Shown here: positions 13,401-24,410 of the stretch, piece after piece | Layout of the letters: every line of letters begins with the position of its first letter | Numbering within the stretch: position 1 is the stretch's first letter | NCBI GenBank assembly: GCA_015499995.1 | Contig: JADNRV010000051.1 | Span: 186,001 to 250,000 of the forward strand | Reading direction: 5' to 3' | DNA length: 64,000 bases | Source: Flammula alnicola | Taxonomy: Eukaryota > Basidiomycota > Agaricomycetes > Agaricales > Strophariaceae | Program-made: the position numbers and the translations under genes | Notes under the pieces: generated by a model | The model's database searches: none | What the model saw: only the letters and a program-made list of their open reading frames with translations | What the model was told of the DNA's origin: nothing

Positions 13401-14995
13401 ATGTTCTTCAGGAACTTCGCCCTGATTTTTGTCGCTGTGAATCGTCTCTTCTTCGCCCATGGTCAGACCACTCACACTGTAGGTCTACCTTCAATTGAAT
13501 CGCCGTCGTATTACTAATCTTTGCATCCCCTGTAATTAGGTGACCGTCGGTTTATTAGGGAGCTTCTATGACCCTCCAACTGTGTCTGCTGAAGTAAATG
13601 ACACCGTCACATTCGTTTTCGCCGGACCGTGCGTTTCCATCCTAGCTATTGCGCTGCAAAGTCCGTATTCACAAGGCAGGATCCAGGTTTCATACAGTAA
13701 CCCAAACTTCGGTGGATGCTCCTTGTGTTCCACTTCCTGGGGGTTTTAATAGTGGTGTAGCTGGTATAGGAACAAATGATACCTCTATCCCGTCTCCAAC
13801 ATGGAGTATCCGCATTACCAACGCAAGCCAACGTAAGTTTTTATGCCTTCTAGATATAATTTCGTCGCCGATCCTGATATAACCAGCGATCTGGTATTTC
13901 TGCGAAATTACGACGCCGTCCTCTCATTGCGCCGCCGGGATGGTTGGGTCAGTCTTTTTCACCTTCAACATCGAATAAAGAAACGACTCAAAACGCTCTA
14001 TTATCTTAGTGCCATCAACCCTCCAAACGTTTCCGACTACCTGCAATTCGCAGCTGCTGCGAAATTAGTAACTGGAACCCCTGCTGTGAGTTCATTTTCG
14101 AATATTGTCAATATGAACGTAGTCTCACATAAAAATCAGCCTGTCCCTAGCGTTGCTTTAACTGGGGTTGGGGCCTTTGCTACTCAGAGTCCGGTGACGT
14201 CCTCGATCGCAGTTCTCACCTCATCATCTTCAACGTCTTCGTCAACCGTATCCTCAACGTCTGCTACTTCATCTTCTCTCAGGCTGCAATCACGACTCCT
14301 TCCCAGAGCTCAACGAAGTCTCATCTAGGTGCAATCATTGGAGGTGCTGCCGGAGGAGGTATTGGGGTAATAATCTTCCTCATTGTCCTCCTTTGGTATT
14401 GCGGGCGGCGGAAATCAACAATTGAGCCCCTATCTCCTTCGACAGACGATTCTCATTTCTTTCGATATAACCCTGGCCCCGTCCGTCGCCCCAGCGATGC
14501 TTTTGTTGCTGCAAAAGCCTGGAGAATTCCAGTGTCACAACGTTTCCACATGTGACGCCTCCGCGGGCTCTCTCGCCTGATGTCGTCAGCCCACTCTCGC
14601 CTGTCCGCAGGGACATCATTCCACCTTCTGCTCCACTGTTGCTCCACGGATACTCGAACCCAAAACATCGCAAGGTTTTGAACGACAAGCCTCTATTCTT
14701 CATCGACAGCGGGCCAGCATTCCCTTTCCGAGAGGCCGTCCACTGGCACCATCAACATGCAGGTGTTGGCGAATGAGGTAGCTGCGGTGTTGATGCGTTC
14801 GCCTTCGGCAAGTCATCCGGACCTTCCAACGCAGGCCTGCTGGGTCCTCGTGTCCAGCGTCAACAAAACTTGCGAGTGGAAAACAGGAGCGACGAGGATC
14901 ACGCAGCCCGCGCTGATACTCCTTTGGCACCCCCTGCCTACCGTACAGCAATGGGCTCTCCGGACCACCAAACGTTTAAGTCACTCGCAAATTAA
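13401..14995 (+). CDS. Cupredoxin-fold secreted/membrane protein, frame-broken tail
   Basis: Starts at MFFRNFALIFVAV, a likely signal peptide. Clean exons: 13401-13478, 13540-13628, 13687-13832, 13887-13947, 14010-14085, then from 14140. They give a cupredoxin-like domain of fungal 'extracellular serine-rich' type: HTVTVG at its start, then FHTVTQ (candidate copper ligand H58), then FCEITTPSSHCAAGM, whose Cys, His and Met fit the remaining ligands. A Ser/Thr stretch follows, then one membrane span (GAIIGGAAGG then VIIFLIVLLWY) with CGRRK on the cytosolic side. The tail is recognisable (SLSERPSTGTINMQVLANEV, then LAPPAYRTAMG to the stop at 14993) but changes frame near 14282, 14515, 14690 and 14800. 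Some shifts could be 35-40 nt introns, others look like 1-nt indels. Function may be copper-dependent surface chemistry; substrate unknown. Confidence 0.7.
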
Positions 14996-15861
14996 TTGTA
15001 TGATACCACGATTCGGGCGACACTCCTTTGCTTCCAAAATTCCATGCACTTACTACTATGTATACAACATTTACCTTTGGGACAATGTCATGCGAACATG
15101 TATAACTTCGCACTCTCTGCATTCACATAAGATCTCCATGATGCAACAGGTGAAGCCTTCTATCTACCACTTCTGTGTTCGATGTCGATTTCCGTCGATC
15201 TTGTATACTTTCCATTTGCTTTCCATACATGTGCCATCTATCCCACTGCCATAACACACAGCTCTGCCTTCACGTGTAATGATTTTCTCCCTCTGCTCAA
15301 AATGATATTCTGCCCCCATTATGTAAAGATACCACGATAGGTGGATCCATGGTCCGCACATCTTCCCACCTTTATAAAACATGGGAGCCCTGCTCAAATT
15401 ACTCAAAGTCAGGCGGTATCTTCCAAGTCGTTCCTGTGGATTGTCACAAGCTAAGGCTATTATTGGAGGATGCCGGGACTGCTCATGATTTTGCCGGTCT
15501 TATATAGCTGTGAGATATCACCATGACATGTAGTAGGCGCTAATTTCCCAACTGAAAATGAACCGCAATGAAATTCAAACATATAGACGTACAAAATATA
15601 TACATAGTGCCAGGTTGTATGGATGTTATATAACCCAAAGATAGGATACTCGTCCAAACATTAATAAAAAGAAAAGAGATACGATTAAAAAAAGAACGAG
15701 CACTCCTAACACCGGTGAGCATGGCAGATGTCCGAAGTCGATCAATGATATTGTCCAACGGGTCGCTGGATGTTCGACGTGCAGCAGCCAGAGCGATGGG
15801 CGGCCTGCCATCGTCCTGGCATCCAGCTCCTCCATCTGCCACTGCTTGTCTGGTGTGAGAC
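14996..15861. other. Intergenic region
   Basis: About 870 bases between the 3' ends of the cupredoxin gene (+) and the small membrane protein (-). AT-rich, with short random frames only. I see no RNA gene or repeat. Confidence 0.5.
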
Positions 15862-16462
15862 TCACAACGACACTCCACCTTGTGAGCTTGGGGAAGTAGG
15901 GAAAGGGGGAAGGGCAATCCTGGACTGCAGTGTAGTAGCGGACACCGTCGTCTGGCTCTGTGCCCCACTGGTCCCGGAAGCAGGAACGGAACCTCCGGCT
16001 TGAGAATTGTCTGACGCGCCCGAAGAGCTAGCGTTAGCTGGAGCTTGGCTGCTGACTGACTGACTCGTCGATTGGTTATTCGTCTTTTTCCTCGATCCTC
16101 CAACGGCCCCTCCAACGACAGCAGCGATGACCACAACGAGCGCCACCACGATTATGATGATGCCTTTTTTGGTGCGATAGAAAGGCGCTTTCGGGGGAAG
16201 AGGTTTGCCATCTGGCTCGGGACGAGGAGTTTGGCCAAAGTCTCTTCCATCTTCGAGATCATGCCTCGACGATGAGGCTGGAGGGGTCTTCTCTACAAGA
16301 AGATCGGGATTATAACCGCTCTATTGATCGAATACAGTCAGCATTTGCTTAAATGAAAAGGTTTGCTGGTTGCAGATAAGCCCACAAACTCACCTGAAGT
16401 TGAGCTTTAGTCGCAACTGGCGCCGAGGCCAGCAGCTGTTCGTCGTACGATTGCGATGCCAT
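15862..16462 (-). CDS. Small single-pass membrane protein, Ser/Thr-rich ectodomain
   Basis: Two exons, 16394-16462 and 15862-16320, joined across a 73-nt GT-AG intron; 175 residues. N-terminal about 76 residues are polar and cytosolic in style (MASQSYDEQLL, later KPLPPKAPFYRTKKG). The membrane span is at about 77-98 (IIIIVVALVVVIAAVVGGAV then GG). The remaining residues are Ser/Thr/Ala-rich, suited to O-glycosylation. This layout (tail, PFxxTKRG-type stop-transfer, Gly-rich span end, S/T ectodomain) is common in mushroom genomes and lacks a known function. The gene at 17297-17869 has the same layout and strand, suggesting an old tandem pair. The ectodomain is short for the type, so a missed 3' exon is possible. 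Confidence 0.6.
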
Positions 16463-16732
16463 GGGTCGTAGGTCTGCTTGAATATCGACTCCTGGTCGAC
16501 TTCCTCGTGAACAAGTAGAGGGCGTGGGCGTCTGGGACTTCCACCGAAAACCAAGATATTGTGGTACAGCCTCAAGGAGCCACACGGTCTACCTGCCGTC
16601 CGACATGCTCGGACCTGTGTAGCAGCGGCCAGGCACATTTTGTTTTTAGACCCTGCGTCCAATTTTGGAGTTGGTAAAATGGGCACCCGAAGTTAAAGTG
16701 TTTCAATCGCAGTATTGGCGAATGCGAACGAT

Positions 16733-17242
16733 TCAAGCGCGAGATGAAGTATATGTAACAGCAATAAGAATCAAGGCTAGTAGTATGTACGAGGCGAAGA
16801 TAAAGAAAGCTGTAATCTTGTGGTAATGAATCTGCTGTCCAAAATATTTTTCCCGTGACTCGATATACTCAAAACTCTTTAAACGAACTGGAAGGGGTAT
16901 CTGAAGAGACTGGCGTCGAATATCTAAAGGGTGAGCCAGCTGCAAATAATCGTAAATGCATCCCATATGTGAGTACTCATGATGAATGAAAGGCGCAGAA
17001 AGCATGCAGGAGAGAATACAAAACCCAGAAACGCGTGCCGGTTGCCCACAAGAAAGGTACCAAAAGCCCAAAAAACACTGAAAACCCAAAAGCCCAAAAA
17101 TTGAGAGACCCATAGTAAAAACCCACATAAAACCCAAAACTTTGGTGAAACTAATTGTTGCGTGTATCTTCTTCGCTCTGCCTTTCAACCTCCCTAGCCT
17201 CTCCATATCCATATTGATCTTTGTCTGCGATTTTCTCCACAT
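16733..17242 (-). CDS. Possible small membrane protein, hypothetical
   Basis: An uninterrupted 169-codon frame with three hydrophobic stretches: LGFMWVFTMGLSIFGLLGF, a Cys-rich middle segment, and ITAFFIFASYILLALILIAV near the C-terminus, followed by TYTSSRA. I recognise no family. The middle overlaps a low-complexity run of aaaccc-type repeats on the + strand (about 17060-17140), which could create a hydrophobic frame by chance. It lies between two membrane-protein genes of the same strand. Confidence 0.25.
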   Translation of the reverse strand: MWRKSQTKINMDMERLGRLKGRAKKIHATISFTKVLGFMWVFTMGLSIFGLLGFQCFLGFWYLSCGQPARVSGFCILSCMLSAPFIHHEYSHMGCIYDYLQLAHPLDIRRQSLQIPLPVRLKSFEYIESREKYFGQQIHYHKITAFFIFASYILLALILIAVTYTSSRA

Positions 17243-17296
17243 TTTGAGCCTCGAGTGTGAGGTAACGCGTTCATGACTGAAATGGTGAAACCGAAG

Positions 17297-17869
17297 TCAT
17301 AGGCAGAGCTCGGCGACCATCGCTGGGGAGATAGCGGGTGCAACATACGGTATGACACTGAAAATAGCTGGTGCTACAGTGCCCGGGTCGACCTGAATAT
17401 CGCGACGAACGGGGTAAGCTCGCGCCGAGAACGTGACCGACGCCTTCGTGGCTGAAGACGCAGACGAACGACCACCGTCTGATATCGTCGATGTCTCAGA
17501 CTTGCCGTCGATGTTGCCGTAGTGGATGGGAGCCCGAAATTCCGCCTTGATGAATCGTTATTCCCACTCCTGCCGCCAACCACACCACCCACGATACCTC
17601 CAACGATCGAAAGAATGACCAGGATGATAACGAAGATGCCTCTCTTCGTATGCCAGAAAGGATGGAGCTTGGAGGTGACCACCAGCCTGTTCGATACTCC
17701 AGGCTCTCCCCATGTCGGCCATATGCGACAACTTTGGATCATAATCAGCCTTTGATGCCGTGATGGAACAACACAATAACAAGGGAGATTTAAGAGTGAA
17801 ATAACAAGAAAATAGAATAGAATACCTCGATATCAGATGGGGCCCCGTTTGGCTCTGTGAGGAGGGCAT
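17297..17869 (-). pseudogene. Single-pass membrane protein, paralog with frame breaks
   Basis: Readable pieces in order: MPSSQSQTGP, then DIEADYDPKLSHMADM, AWSIEQAGGHLQAPSF, WHTKRGIFVIILVILSIVGG with IVGGVVGG, then a Ser/Thr tail (SETSTISDGGRSSASSATKA) ending in ELCL. The pieces fall in different frames. There is an apparent 1-nt loss in the GGGGCCCC run near 17843, one extra base near 17660 just before WHTKRG, and another shift after the membrane span near 17500. A 76-nt intron separates the first two pieces. Architecture matches the neighbour at 15862-16462. It is either a decayed paralog or an intact gene with consensus indels; the second is plausible given similar breaks in essential genes here. 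Confidence 0.5.
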
Positions 17870-18195
17870 CGGAGCGAAAGCCCGTCCGTCGTCGAGGATG
17901 GTGGGGAGAAAGGAAAGACTTGTACGGCGTTGTCAAGACTGATGTAGTGTATGTAGTCTAGGCCCTGGTGCCTTTCACAACATCATAAAAGGCGCTTCCC
18001 TGCGACCCACTTGCTTTGCTTTGATGGACTTGGGCAGCGTTTGTACGTTGCTTTGTGATCATCGTCCCCGCTCAATTTGGCTTCTATTAGTAGTATTACA
18101 AACCCCTTACAATATACGCACGCCTTTCTCTATACGCCTATACAAAAAAACTTGCTTCTGTGCCCAGCCAATGCATCGAATCATGCGTAAAGGCT
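17870..18195. other. Intergenic region
   Basis: About 330 bases upstream of the membrane-protein copy and downstream of the weak gene at 18196-19239. Nothing recognisable. Confidence 0.4.
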
Positions 18196-19239
18196 CTATA
18201 GCAACCGAGAGGAACTGAAGTCTATTAGCGACTTTGTCCCTTGACAATTCGACCTCCACGACAAGTCCGCGATCAAGACCCTGCCCAACAGTCCATCACG
18301 AATTGCTGCCCAAACGTCGAAGGCAAGACTAGGCAAGATGAGGTGTACCGTGACATTTCCTTTGCACAGACAAACCGAAGTGGAAGGATAGAATTCGGTA
18401 GAACGGCCCAAATTTAGACCGCTGGGGTTGGTGTGGACCAACTTACCAAGATAGAATGGTCGTCGGCCTCGCATACTGTGGCGCTGGCCCTTCAATTCGT
18501 ACTGGCCAACACGTTTAAACGGTACATAGGTTGTACATAGGCTAAATGAGAGTTCTTGAGGTCGAATTCGAGGCAGAAAGGCCATCCAATTGAATCTTGA
18601 ATAACCATCGACGCCAAGTTGCTGGCAAGCTTCTGCGCAGCCGACATATCCCCGTCAATCGAGAGTTTATTGCTCGAAGATCGACCGCCGTACATGACAG
18701 AGAGAACAGCAGGCAGGCAGGCTAGAACAAACCAGAGATCGTTATTTGATTCGGCTTCCGGGTCTGAAATACCCGATGATTTTTGACGGCGGCGACCAAG
18801 TGGCAAGAAGAAACGGGGACAGGCGGCGGCTAGCTTGAGAATGTGTTCCAATTACCACCGATCTGAACTTTCAGTTCTATATTGTCCATAGAATCATCCT
18901 ACGAAATGGGATTAGCAAGAAAACTCAATAGAGCACCTCTTCGCTTGAGTCTTTCTGTCCAGAATTTTCTCCAGGACATGGTCTTCACCGCCAAGTTCTT
19001 TGACTCAACTTGATAAGTTCAGTGTCAGAAACAAAGAGGGAGAACGGAGTGGAAAAGCACTCGCAACGTGTCCGAGAGTGCCTCGGCGTTCCTGCTCGAA
19101 GGCCACTTCGAGTACCTTGATAGAAATCAGTATTATAAATAGCTCCTAGAATGGCAGAGAGGGTCACATACGCGGAAACAACTGAACAAAATTCCGATTC
19201 GATGGACATGAGCGAAAGCCTTTGCCATATGACATTCAA
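18196..19239 (-). CDS. Possible multi-exon hypothetical gene
   Basis: Minus-strand fragments look coding but I could not finish a model. One start gives MAKAFAHVHRIGILFSCFR, then after a GTATGT...AAG intron VLEVAFEQERRGTLGHVA, and after another intron LGGEDHVLEKILDRKTQAKR. A later open stretch (18492-18851) carries CPRFFLPLGRRRQKSSGISD and FVLACLPAVLSVMYGGRSSS, then GQYELKGQRHSMRGRRPF. The phase between the third and fourth pieces does not close, so either an exon is missed or a frame break is present. No family recognised. Edges are those of the open stretches, not of a proven gene. Confidence 0.3.
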
Positions 19240-19653
19240 CCTTGAAAGAGGTGATAGGCTTTCAGGAGACGTGACTTAGTCATGCAGACAGTGTAGACCA
19301 ACGGACGGTTCGGACAATTCGATGAATAAACCTTATCCTCCTGAAAATATCGCGAGCTCGGCTATGCGTTACGGCTCGAGCACTAGGAATGTTAACGCAC
19401 GTGAAAGAGTGCGCGTATCGGTGCGGAATGACCAGAACGTCTGGCGGCGCAGAATGCTCCAGATGGCCAAGATTTAGTCTAGACGACAACGGCAAGTCTC
19501 GAGCATTGAGCAATAACGATGGTTAACCTTCTGTCCATGGTTATATAAAGGGCTACAGGTCAGATATGATAACAACAAGACGAGGCAGACGAAGACGATA
19601 CAGCATGATTTATGACTTTGAAACCCGAACCGCAACTTGCGGAAGGTCGGCGC
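19240..19653. other. Intergenic region
   Basis: About 410 bases between the weak gene and the 3' end of the DUF1687 gene, both on minus. A TATATAAAG string lies at about 19542 on the + strand, but no + strand gene follows it. Otherwise nothing seen. Confidence 0.4.
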
Positions 19654-20257
19654 CTAAACGAACCACCCGCCGGGCTTGTGCACCTCCTCCTCTTTGAGTT
19701 CTCCATCTCGCCTCTTGCGAATGGTTTCAAGGATGCCTTTCACACCTTCGACGTCTCCAATACTGGCTTTGCCATCCTCCCAGTCAACGACGATGGGCCA
19801 TTTGATGGCGTTGGGGTTACTTTCAGCCAATTCCGCGATTCCTTTTACCGAAGTCGGTTGCTCAGCTGCACTGGGAGCTGACGGATGCGCCGAAAGGAAG
19901 ACCATCGACGGGTTTACCGCCTTAGAAGGAAGGTAAGACAGGATTGTTTTCAGCTGGTCTGAGGTGGGAGCCGATTCTACGACATCAAGTTTGAAGTCAA
20001 GGGGCTGGCCCTTTGCGTTTTCTGGAGGATACGGGCCAGATAACGAAGAACGAAGCAAGTTCAACGCTTTCGTCGATGGAGGTGAAGATGGATGGTGACT
20101 TTATCAAACAACATCCTTATTAGATCTTGTAAAAGTCGGCGAGTGTCAAAGTCGACTTACAAAATCGAGATTTCAGGCTATATTCGTCCATGAGTGTATT
20201 ATTACTTAAAGCTTTGTCGTTCTACTCACCAGTTTTCTTTTAAAAGAGTTGAACATC
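19654..20257 (-). CDS. DUF1687 / Fmp46-like mitochondrial thioredoxin-fold protein
   Basis: Three exons: 20231-20257, 20161-20177 (17 nt) and 19654-20098; 162 residues. Joined start MFNSFKRKLPEISIFHHPSS matches the fungal Fmp46/DUF1687 opening (short basic leader, then PEIS-F-HxPSSPPS). FKLDVVESAPTSDQLKTILS and WPIVVDWEDGKASIGDVEGV are the usual later blocks. Family members are small mitochondrial proteins with a thioredoxin-like fold, proposed as redox proteins. This predicted product contains no cysteine at all, so a thiol-redox role is unlikely here unless the model is wrong. The leader is short and basic, consistent with mitochondrial import. Its start faces the rhodanese gene across 412 bases. 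Confidence 0.82.
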
Positions 20258-20669
20258 TTGAAGCTTAAAGAGAGGTTTGTGATTGTGCAGCCGATGAGAT
20301 GGCAATGAGACACTGAGCAGTGTAGGCTGCGTAGCATGACGAAACGACGTAGTCTATTTGGTTTTAAGGGTGTTGCCAATTATAATTTCCGCGGACCCCG
20401 GCCCGCTTGTTTGCCATCCAAGTAAACCTTCCTCTCAAGGCAACATCTGTTCAAACTTGTGTTCTTGTCAAGCTTGAAGACTACTTATCGAGCTCCTACG
20501 GGTGTGGCATTTTTTGCTGTCGCGCCCACGTGGGCTGTATCGAATCTCGGGAACGTCATTTACTCAGATCAGGCTCCGAGTCAGCGTGATCAATTCAAGT
20601 GAAGACGCGCTCCTGGCGAGTCGACATCTTTCAAGTTTCAACAAGACCTGAACTTGCGCAGCAAATATT
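20258..20669. promoter_or_regulatory. Shared divergent promoter region (DUF1687 / rhodanese)
   Basis: 412 bases between the start codons of two divergent genes. No clear TATA box next to either start. Two mitochondrial/sulfur-type proteins share it, which may mean joint control; that is inference from layout only. Confidence 0.45.
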
Positions 20670-21807
20670 ATGATAGGATTCAGAACTGTCGTATCTCCAG
20701 ATGGTTCCGTTCAGTCGAACAGAAGCACCACAACCGGCCCAGCATATGTAACCAACGATGCTGCGCTCGTTCCCAGGAATCTTGGCTCGGCGCTACGCAC
20801 TCTGGACGATGTACGCATGCAAGTGTCTCAAGAGATAGCCGTTCACACCATCACAAAGGCTAAAGTTCAGGACGGTGAGACCGACTCCACTTTTTGTTAA
20901 CGCTATCTTACCGGACTGCTTTCTCTCCAAGGCGTGAGAATAGGCGTGAGATTGGTTATGTCGAACGGCGACGATGAGGACTTTCTTCGACAAGTCGCAG
21001 CAAGAATTCAACACCAATTGACTTTGCACGAGCATCTGTTCGCAGTCGCCACAACTGCTCAGTCGGCTATAACAGCCCCGAGCACGTTAATCATTTGCGG
21101 CTCTTCCCAGGACTACGTGCAAAGAGCTGTGCTTCTCGCTAGCTCTAAATTCATTGGCAGAATTGTCGCCGCCACGAACGAGGACGACCGATGGGTGGCG
21201 ACTGTGCAGGACCTCGGCATTTCACCGTACGATGAGGACGCGCTGTGGGATGTCGTTCGCAAAGCTTCGCGCAGTCCAATGGATCCCCTCGTTCCTCCAC
21301 CAGGTGCGAAAGGAATCGACGAAATCTTATCCGAAGCGCGTGCCAAGCTCCAGCGTATCAGCGCTTTGCAGGCTTTTGACGAGCTGCGGGAGTCCCAAGT
21401 GGGTGCTCCTACTTTTTTGGTCGACATCCGACCTCAGGCCCAGCGAGATCGAGAAGGTGGTATCCACGGCTCGCTAATAATCGAGCGAAACGTTTTGGAG
21501 TGGAGGTTTGATCCGAGATGCGCATCACGCCTCGCCATCGCTGATAGATACGACTTACGGATCATTATCTTCTGCCAGGAGGGTTATACTTCAAGGTAAT
21601 GCAGTCGATTTATTGTTATATCGGATAATCGATGCTAAATTGCCCTCTTCTTTAAGTCTTGCGGCATATTCTCTCCAACAAATCGGGCTTCTGAACGCGA
21701 CAGATATCATTGGCGGATACGAAGCCTGGAAGAGCGCAGGACTGCCCATTGATCTTGATAGGCGGGAGTCTAGGTCGCTTGTATCGCTCGCAGGCTCATT
21801 CGTCTAA
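20670..21807 (+). CDS. Rhodanese-like domain protein with conserved N-terminal region
   Basis: Three exons, 20670-20874, 20932-21595 and 21657-21807; 339 residues, all phases closed. The C-terminal third is a rhodanese-like domain: FLVDIRPQAQRDREGGIHGS, a variant substrate block NVLEWRFDP, and the active loop FCQEGYTSSLAA with the catalytic Cys present, then GGYEAWKSAGLP. The second intron splits the loop codon. The N-terminal two thirds (TLIICGSSQDYVQRAVLLAS, FIGRIVAATNEDDRWVATVQ) weakly recall the DHHA1 fold of alanyl-tRNA-synthetase relatives, but I am not certain. A thiosulfate or other sulfurtransferase reaction is the family expectation; substrate and location cannot be read. Confidence 0.78.
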
Positions 21808-22428
21808 TCCACCACAATCTCTTCCGGTGGCGTCCAATCCCAACGCGATAATTCTCCATTCGATTGGACAATCAAGCCCTCTTGGACATGTGGGCCGCTC
21901 ACAAGTGACAGGAGCCGTGCACCTCCGCTGCCGTGTGGCTTCTTATTGGTGGAATAAAAACGACCGTTTAGAGTTTGCATATTAACCGGACAAATCATGC
22001 AGACCGGCAATGGGAGCACACTAATTCGCGCTTATCGCATCAATACTATCAAATTACCGACTCCGGCGGTGAGCATTGCATTGGCAGGCTCCAGAGAAAG
22101 CAAATGATTCATGGCCAATGAAGTTTTGGCTTTATTTAATGAGAAGGCAAATGACAATGCTCACAATCGGACCTAACTTGAATTGGACATTTCTTGATGA
22201 GATGCAATCTTCATAGCTAAAAGGCCAAGGGTGACAAGTAGGCAAGTATGATGTTACTTGCACTTATCACCGAAATACGAGAAAAAATCGAGAAAGTTAT
22301 CGACTCAGGTTTCATTGAAATTGTCGAAATAAGAGTACCCAGCGTTTGTTGAAGCTAAGTCTTGACACTATCTGATGTCGAACGACTCGAACTAGTACCA
22401 AATAATTGACGCAGTACTCGATACTGTA
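21808..22428. other. Convergent intergenic region
   Basis: About 620 bases between the stops of the rhodanese gene and VPS36. Probably 3' UTRs and spacer; AT-rich, no feature seen. Confidence 0.5.
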
Positions 22429-24410
22429 TTATTCCTGCCCGTCCCAGATATATCCTACAAATAGATTCGTCCACCACTTGAGTTCTACCCCCGTTCCACT
22501 GCCTCCACCCGTTATAGCGGCACTGCTGTCATCTCTACAGACGCTGCCTTCCTGCTCAGCAGCATCGAGCATCTCTGAAACCAGCGCTACAGTCAGACTC
22601 TCCTCTGCAGAGATCTCCATAGTCGTCTTGGGGCCAGCCATCACCAGGAAGCTGGATAGACGTGCACCGAACGCAGCGGGTGTGTAAGGTGGGGTATGCA
22701 GCACGTTCAGCCCCGAAGCAAACGCGCGATAGCGGATCGTGGGAATCGTATGTCCGGGGAGGTGGGGAATGACTTGCAGGAATGTGGAGGGTGGGATGAG
22801 AGCTTTTTGTAGGGTGCCTTAGCCGATAACAGATTCTAAAATTATGTGAGAAAGAACGTACCGACACCTCTTGCACGGTTCCAGCCACCCCACACTTCAT
22901 CAAGCGCGATGATGCCGCGGTCTTTCATCATCCCGCTAGTAATAATATCGTTCTTGTTCAGGTGTGGCGGTCCTTGCAAGACACGAGCAAGTTCACGTGC
23001 GAGCTCATCAAACCATTCTCGCTCGTCTTTCATCATATCTAGCGTCACAGGCGTGTTTGAAATTTGCAGACCCAACTGAGAAAGTGAAGATCGAATAAAT
23101 GTCGCTTCCTCTGGCTCTGTGGCAGTTAATGAAGGTCTAGAGCCTGAACTTTGAGCGGATGCCGTCAACTTTTCATTGAGCTCCGCAGCGAGCTTCACCA
23201 TATCTTTGGCTTTCACCATAAGGGCCTCCAGATCTTGCAGGGCATCCTTCATGTGAGTTTCCCTACCTTTGGCGGAGGTTTCCACCGTCCTGAGAATGCC
23301 AGCTATTTTAGAGTTTTAAAAATAAGCATTTTTCTTGTCTCCTTGTTAATAGCAAAACACATACATATTCCTGACCTTCCAATGGTATTTCGATTATCGG
23401 AATCACTGCCATTCAGGGCAGTCGAACTCGAGCCAGCACCGCTCTCCTAAATATGCAAAAAAGTCAGGAACGAGGGGGTACCAATTTTGCGTCAATCATC
23501 TCAAAAAAGAGACTCACCTCCCATGCTTTGCTTTTGAGACTGCGCTTTAGGACAGCATAGAAAGATTTATCTCCGCTCCTACGAAAGCTGATTTTGATCA
23601 TCTTTGCCGACGCATCGTCGTCATCGTCGTCGGGAGTAATTGGCCGTGAAGATGGTGCGGAGCGGTGCTCGCCACCTTTGTATTGTGGAAGCTCCGTCGA
23701 GCAAATCTCACACGATCGCAGGTATGGATGGTTAAGGAAAGTACAAGCGGGACATGCGATCGATGTTTGCTTGTGACCACTAGATGAATATAATTCCGGA
23801 GCGAGGTTTGTAGTTGAGGATAAAGCGGACGACGGGAGAGAGGACGAAAGATGATGTGATGACACCGAAGTAATGGGCGTCGGAACCGCCGTGCGAGGAA
23901 CCCCGCATAAAGCACAAATCCGAGTTGCAGCTGGACTTAGGCCCGGCGGGTTTCGGTATGCGCATACTTCGCATTCCCAACTATCAAATTGCGCATGTGC
24001 TCTGTCCTGTTCAGCTGAACCCGAAGCAACGGGATTGCCAGAAAGGTGGCAGGTGACTTTAGGTGAAGATTTGAAGAGCCCTGCATAATATTCCGTTTGC
24101 ACAATAAGCGACAGAGCCATTTCAAATGACTTTGCTATTGGCCGATGCGCATCGATGTAGAAAAGGCGATGGGTGGTAACATGGATGATTCCGTCCTGAT
24201 GGTCCGGCGATTTCTGAGAGCTAAGATATTTCAATCGAAGCGTGAAATGTATGCCCTGGAAAGACGAGGCCTTGAACCCAATTCGCGCTGTACTTACCCA
24301 TCGTATATACCTACACCATCCTGACTTGCCAGGAGCTCCTCGTCGTTATAAAGCAAAGCCTGGATGGGTATCGTACCGTCAGCTGATCGTGTGTAGCGTC
24401 GCAAAGCCAT
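22429..24410 (-). CDS. VPS36: ESCRT-II subunit VPS36
   Basis: Five exons: 24298-24410, 23518-24220, 23365-23446, 22862-23302, 22429-22817; 575 residues with consistent phases. It is the ubiquitin- and lipid-binding subunit of ESCRT-II at endosomes, acting with Vps22 and Vps25 in multivesicular-body sorting. The N-terminal GLUE domain begins LLASQDGVGIYDGSQKSPDH and HVTTHRLFYID. Two NZF zinc fingers sit inside it: Cys121/124/140/143 and Cys194/197/208/211. GLUE resumes at MIKISFRRSGDKSFYAVLKR. After a linker, the EAP30/winged-helix half follows from VETSAKGRETHMKDALQDLE to FASGLNVLHTPPYTPAAFG and the stop. A split GLUE with two NZF fingers is the fungal (yeast) arrangement. The acceptor at 24221 was chosen because the upstream one breaks frame. 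Confidence 0.95.

Noticed and set aside
15540..16136. 198-codon minus frame overlapping the small membrane protein
   Set aside because: Out of frame with the membrane span and family layout; Arg-rich composition typical of a shadow.
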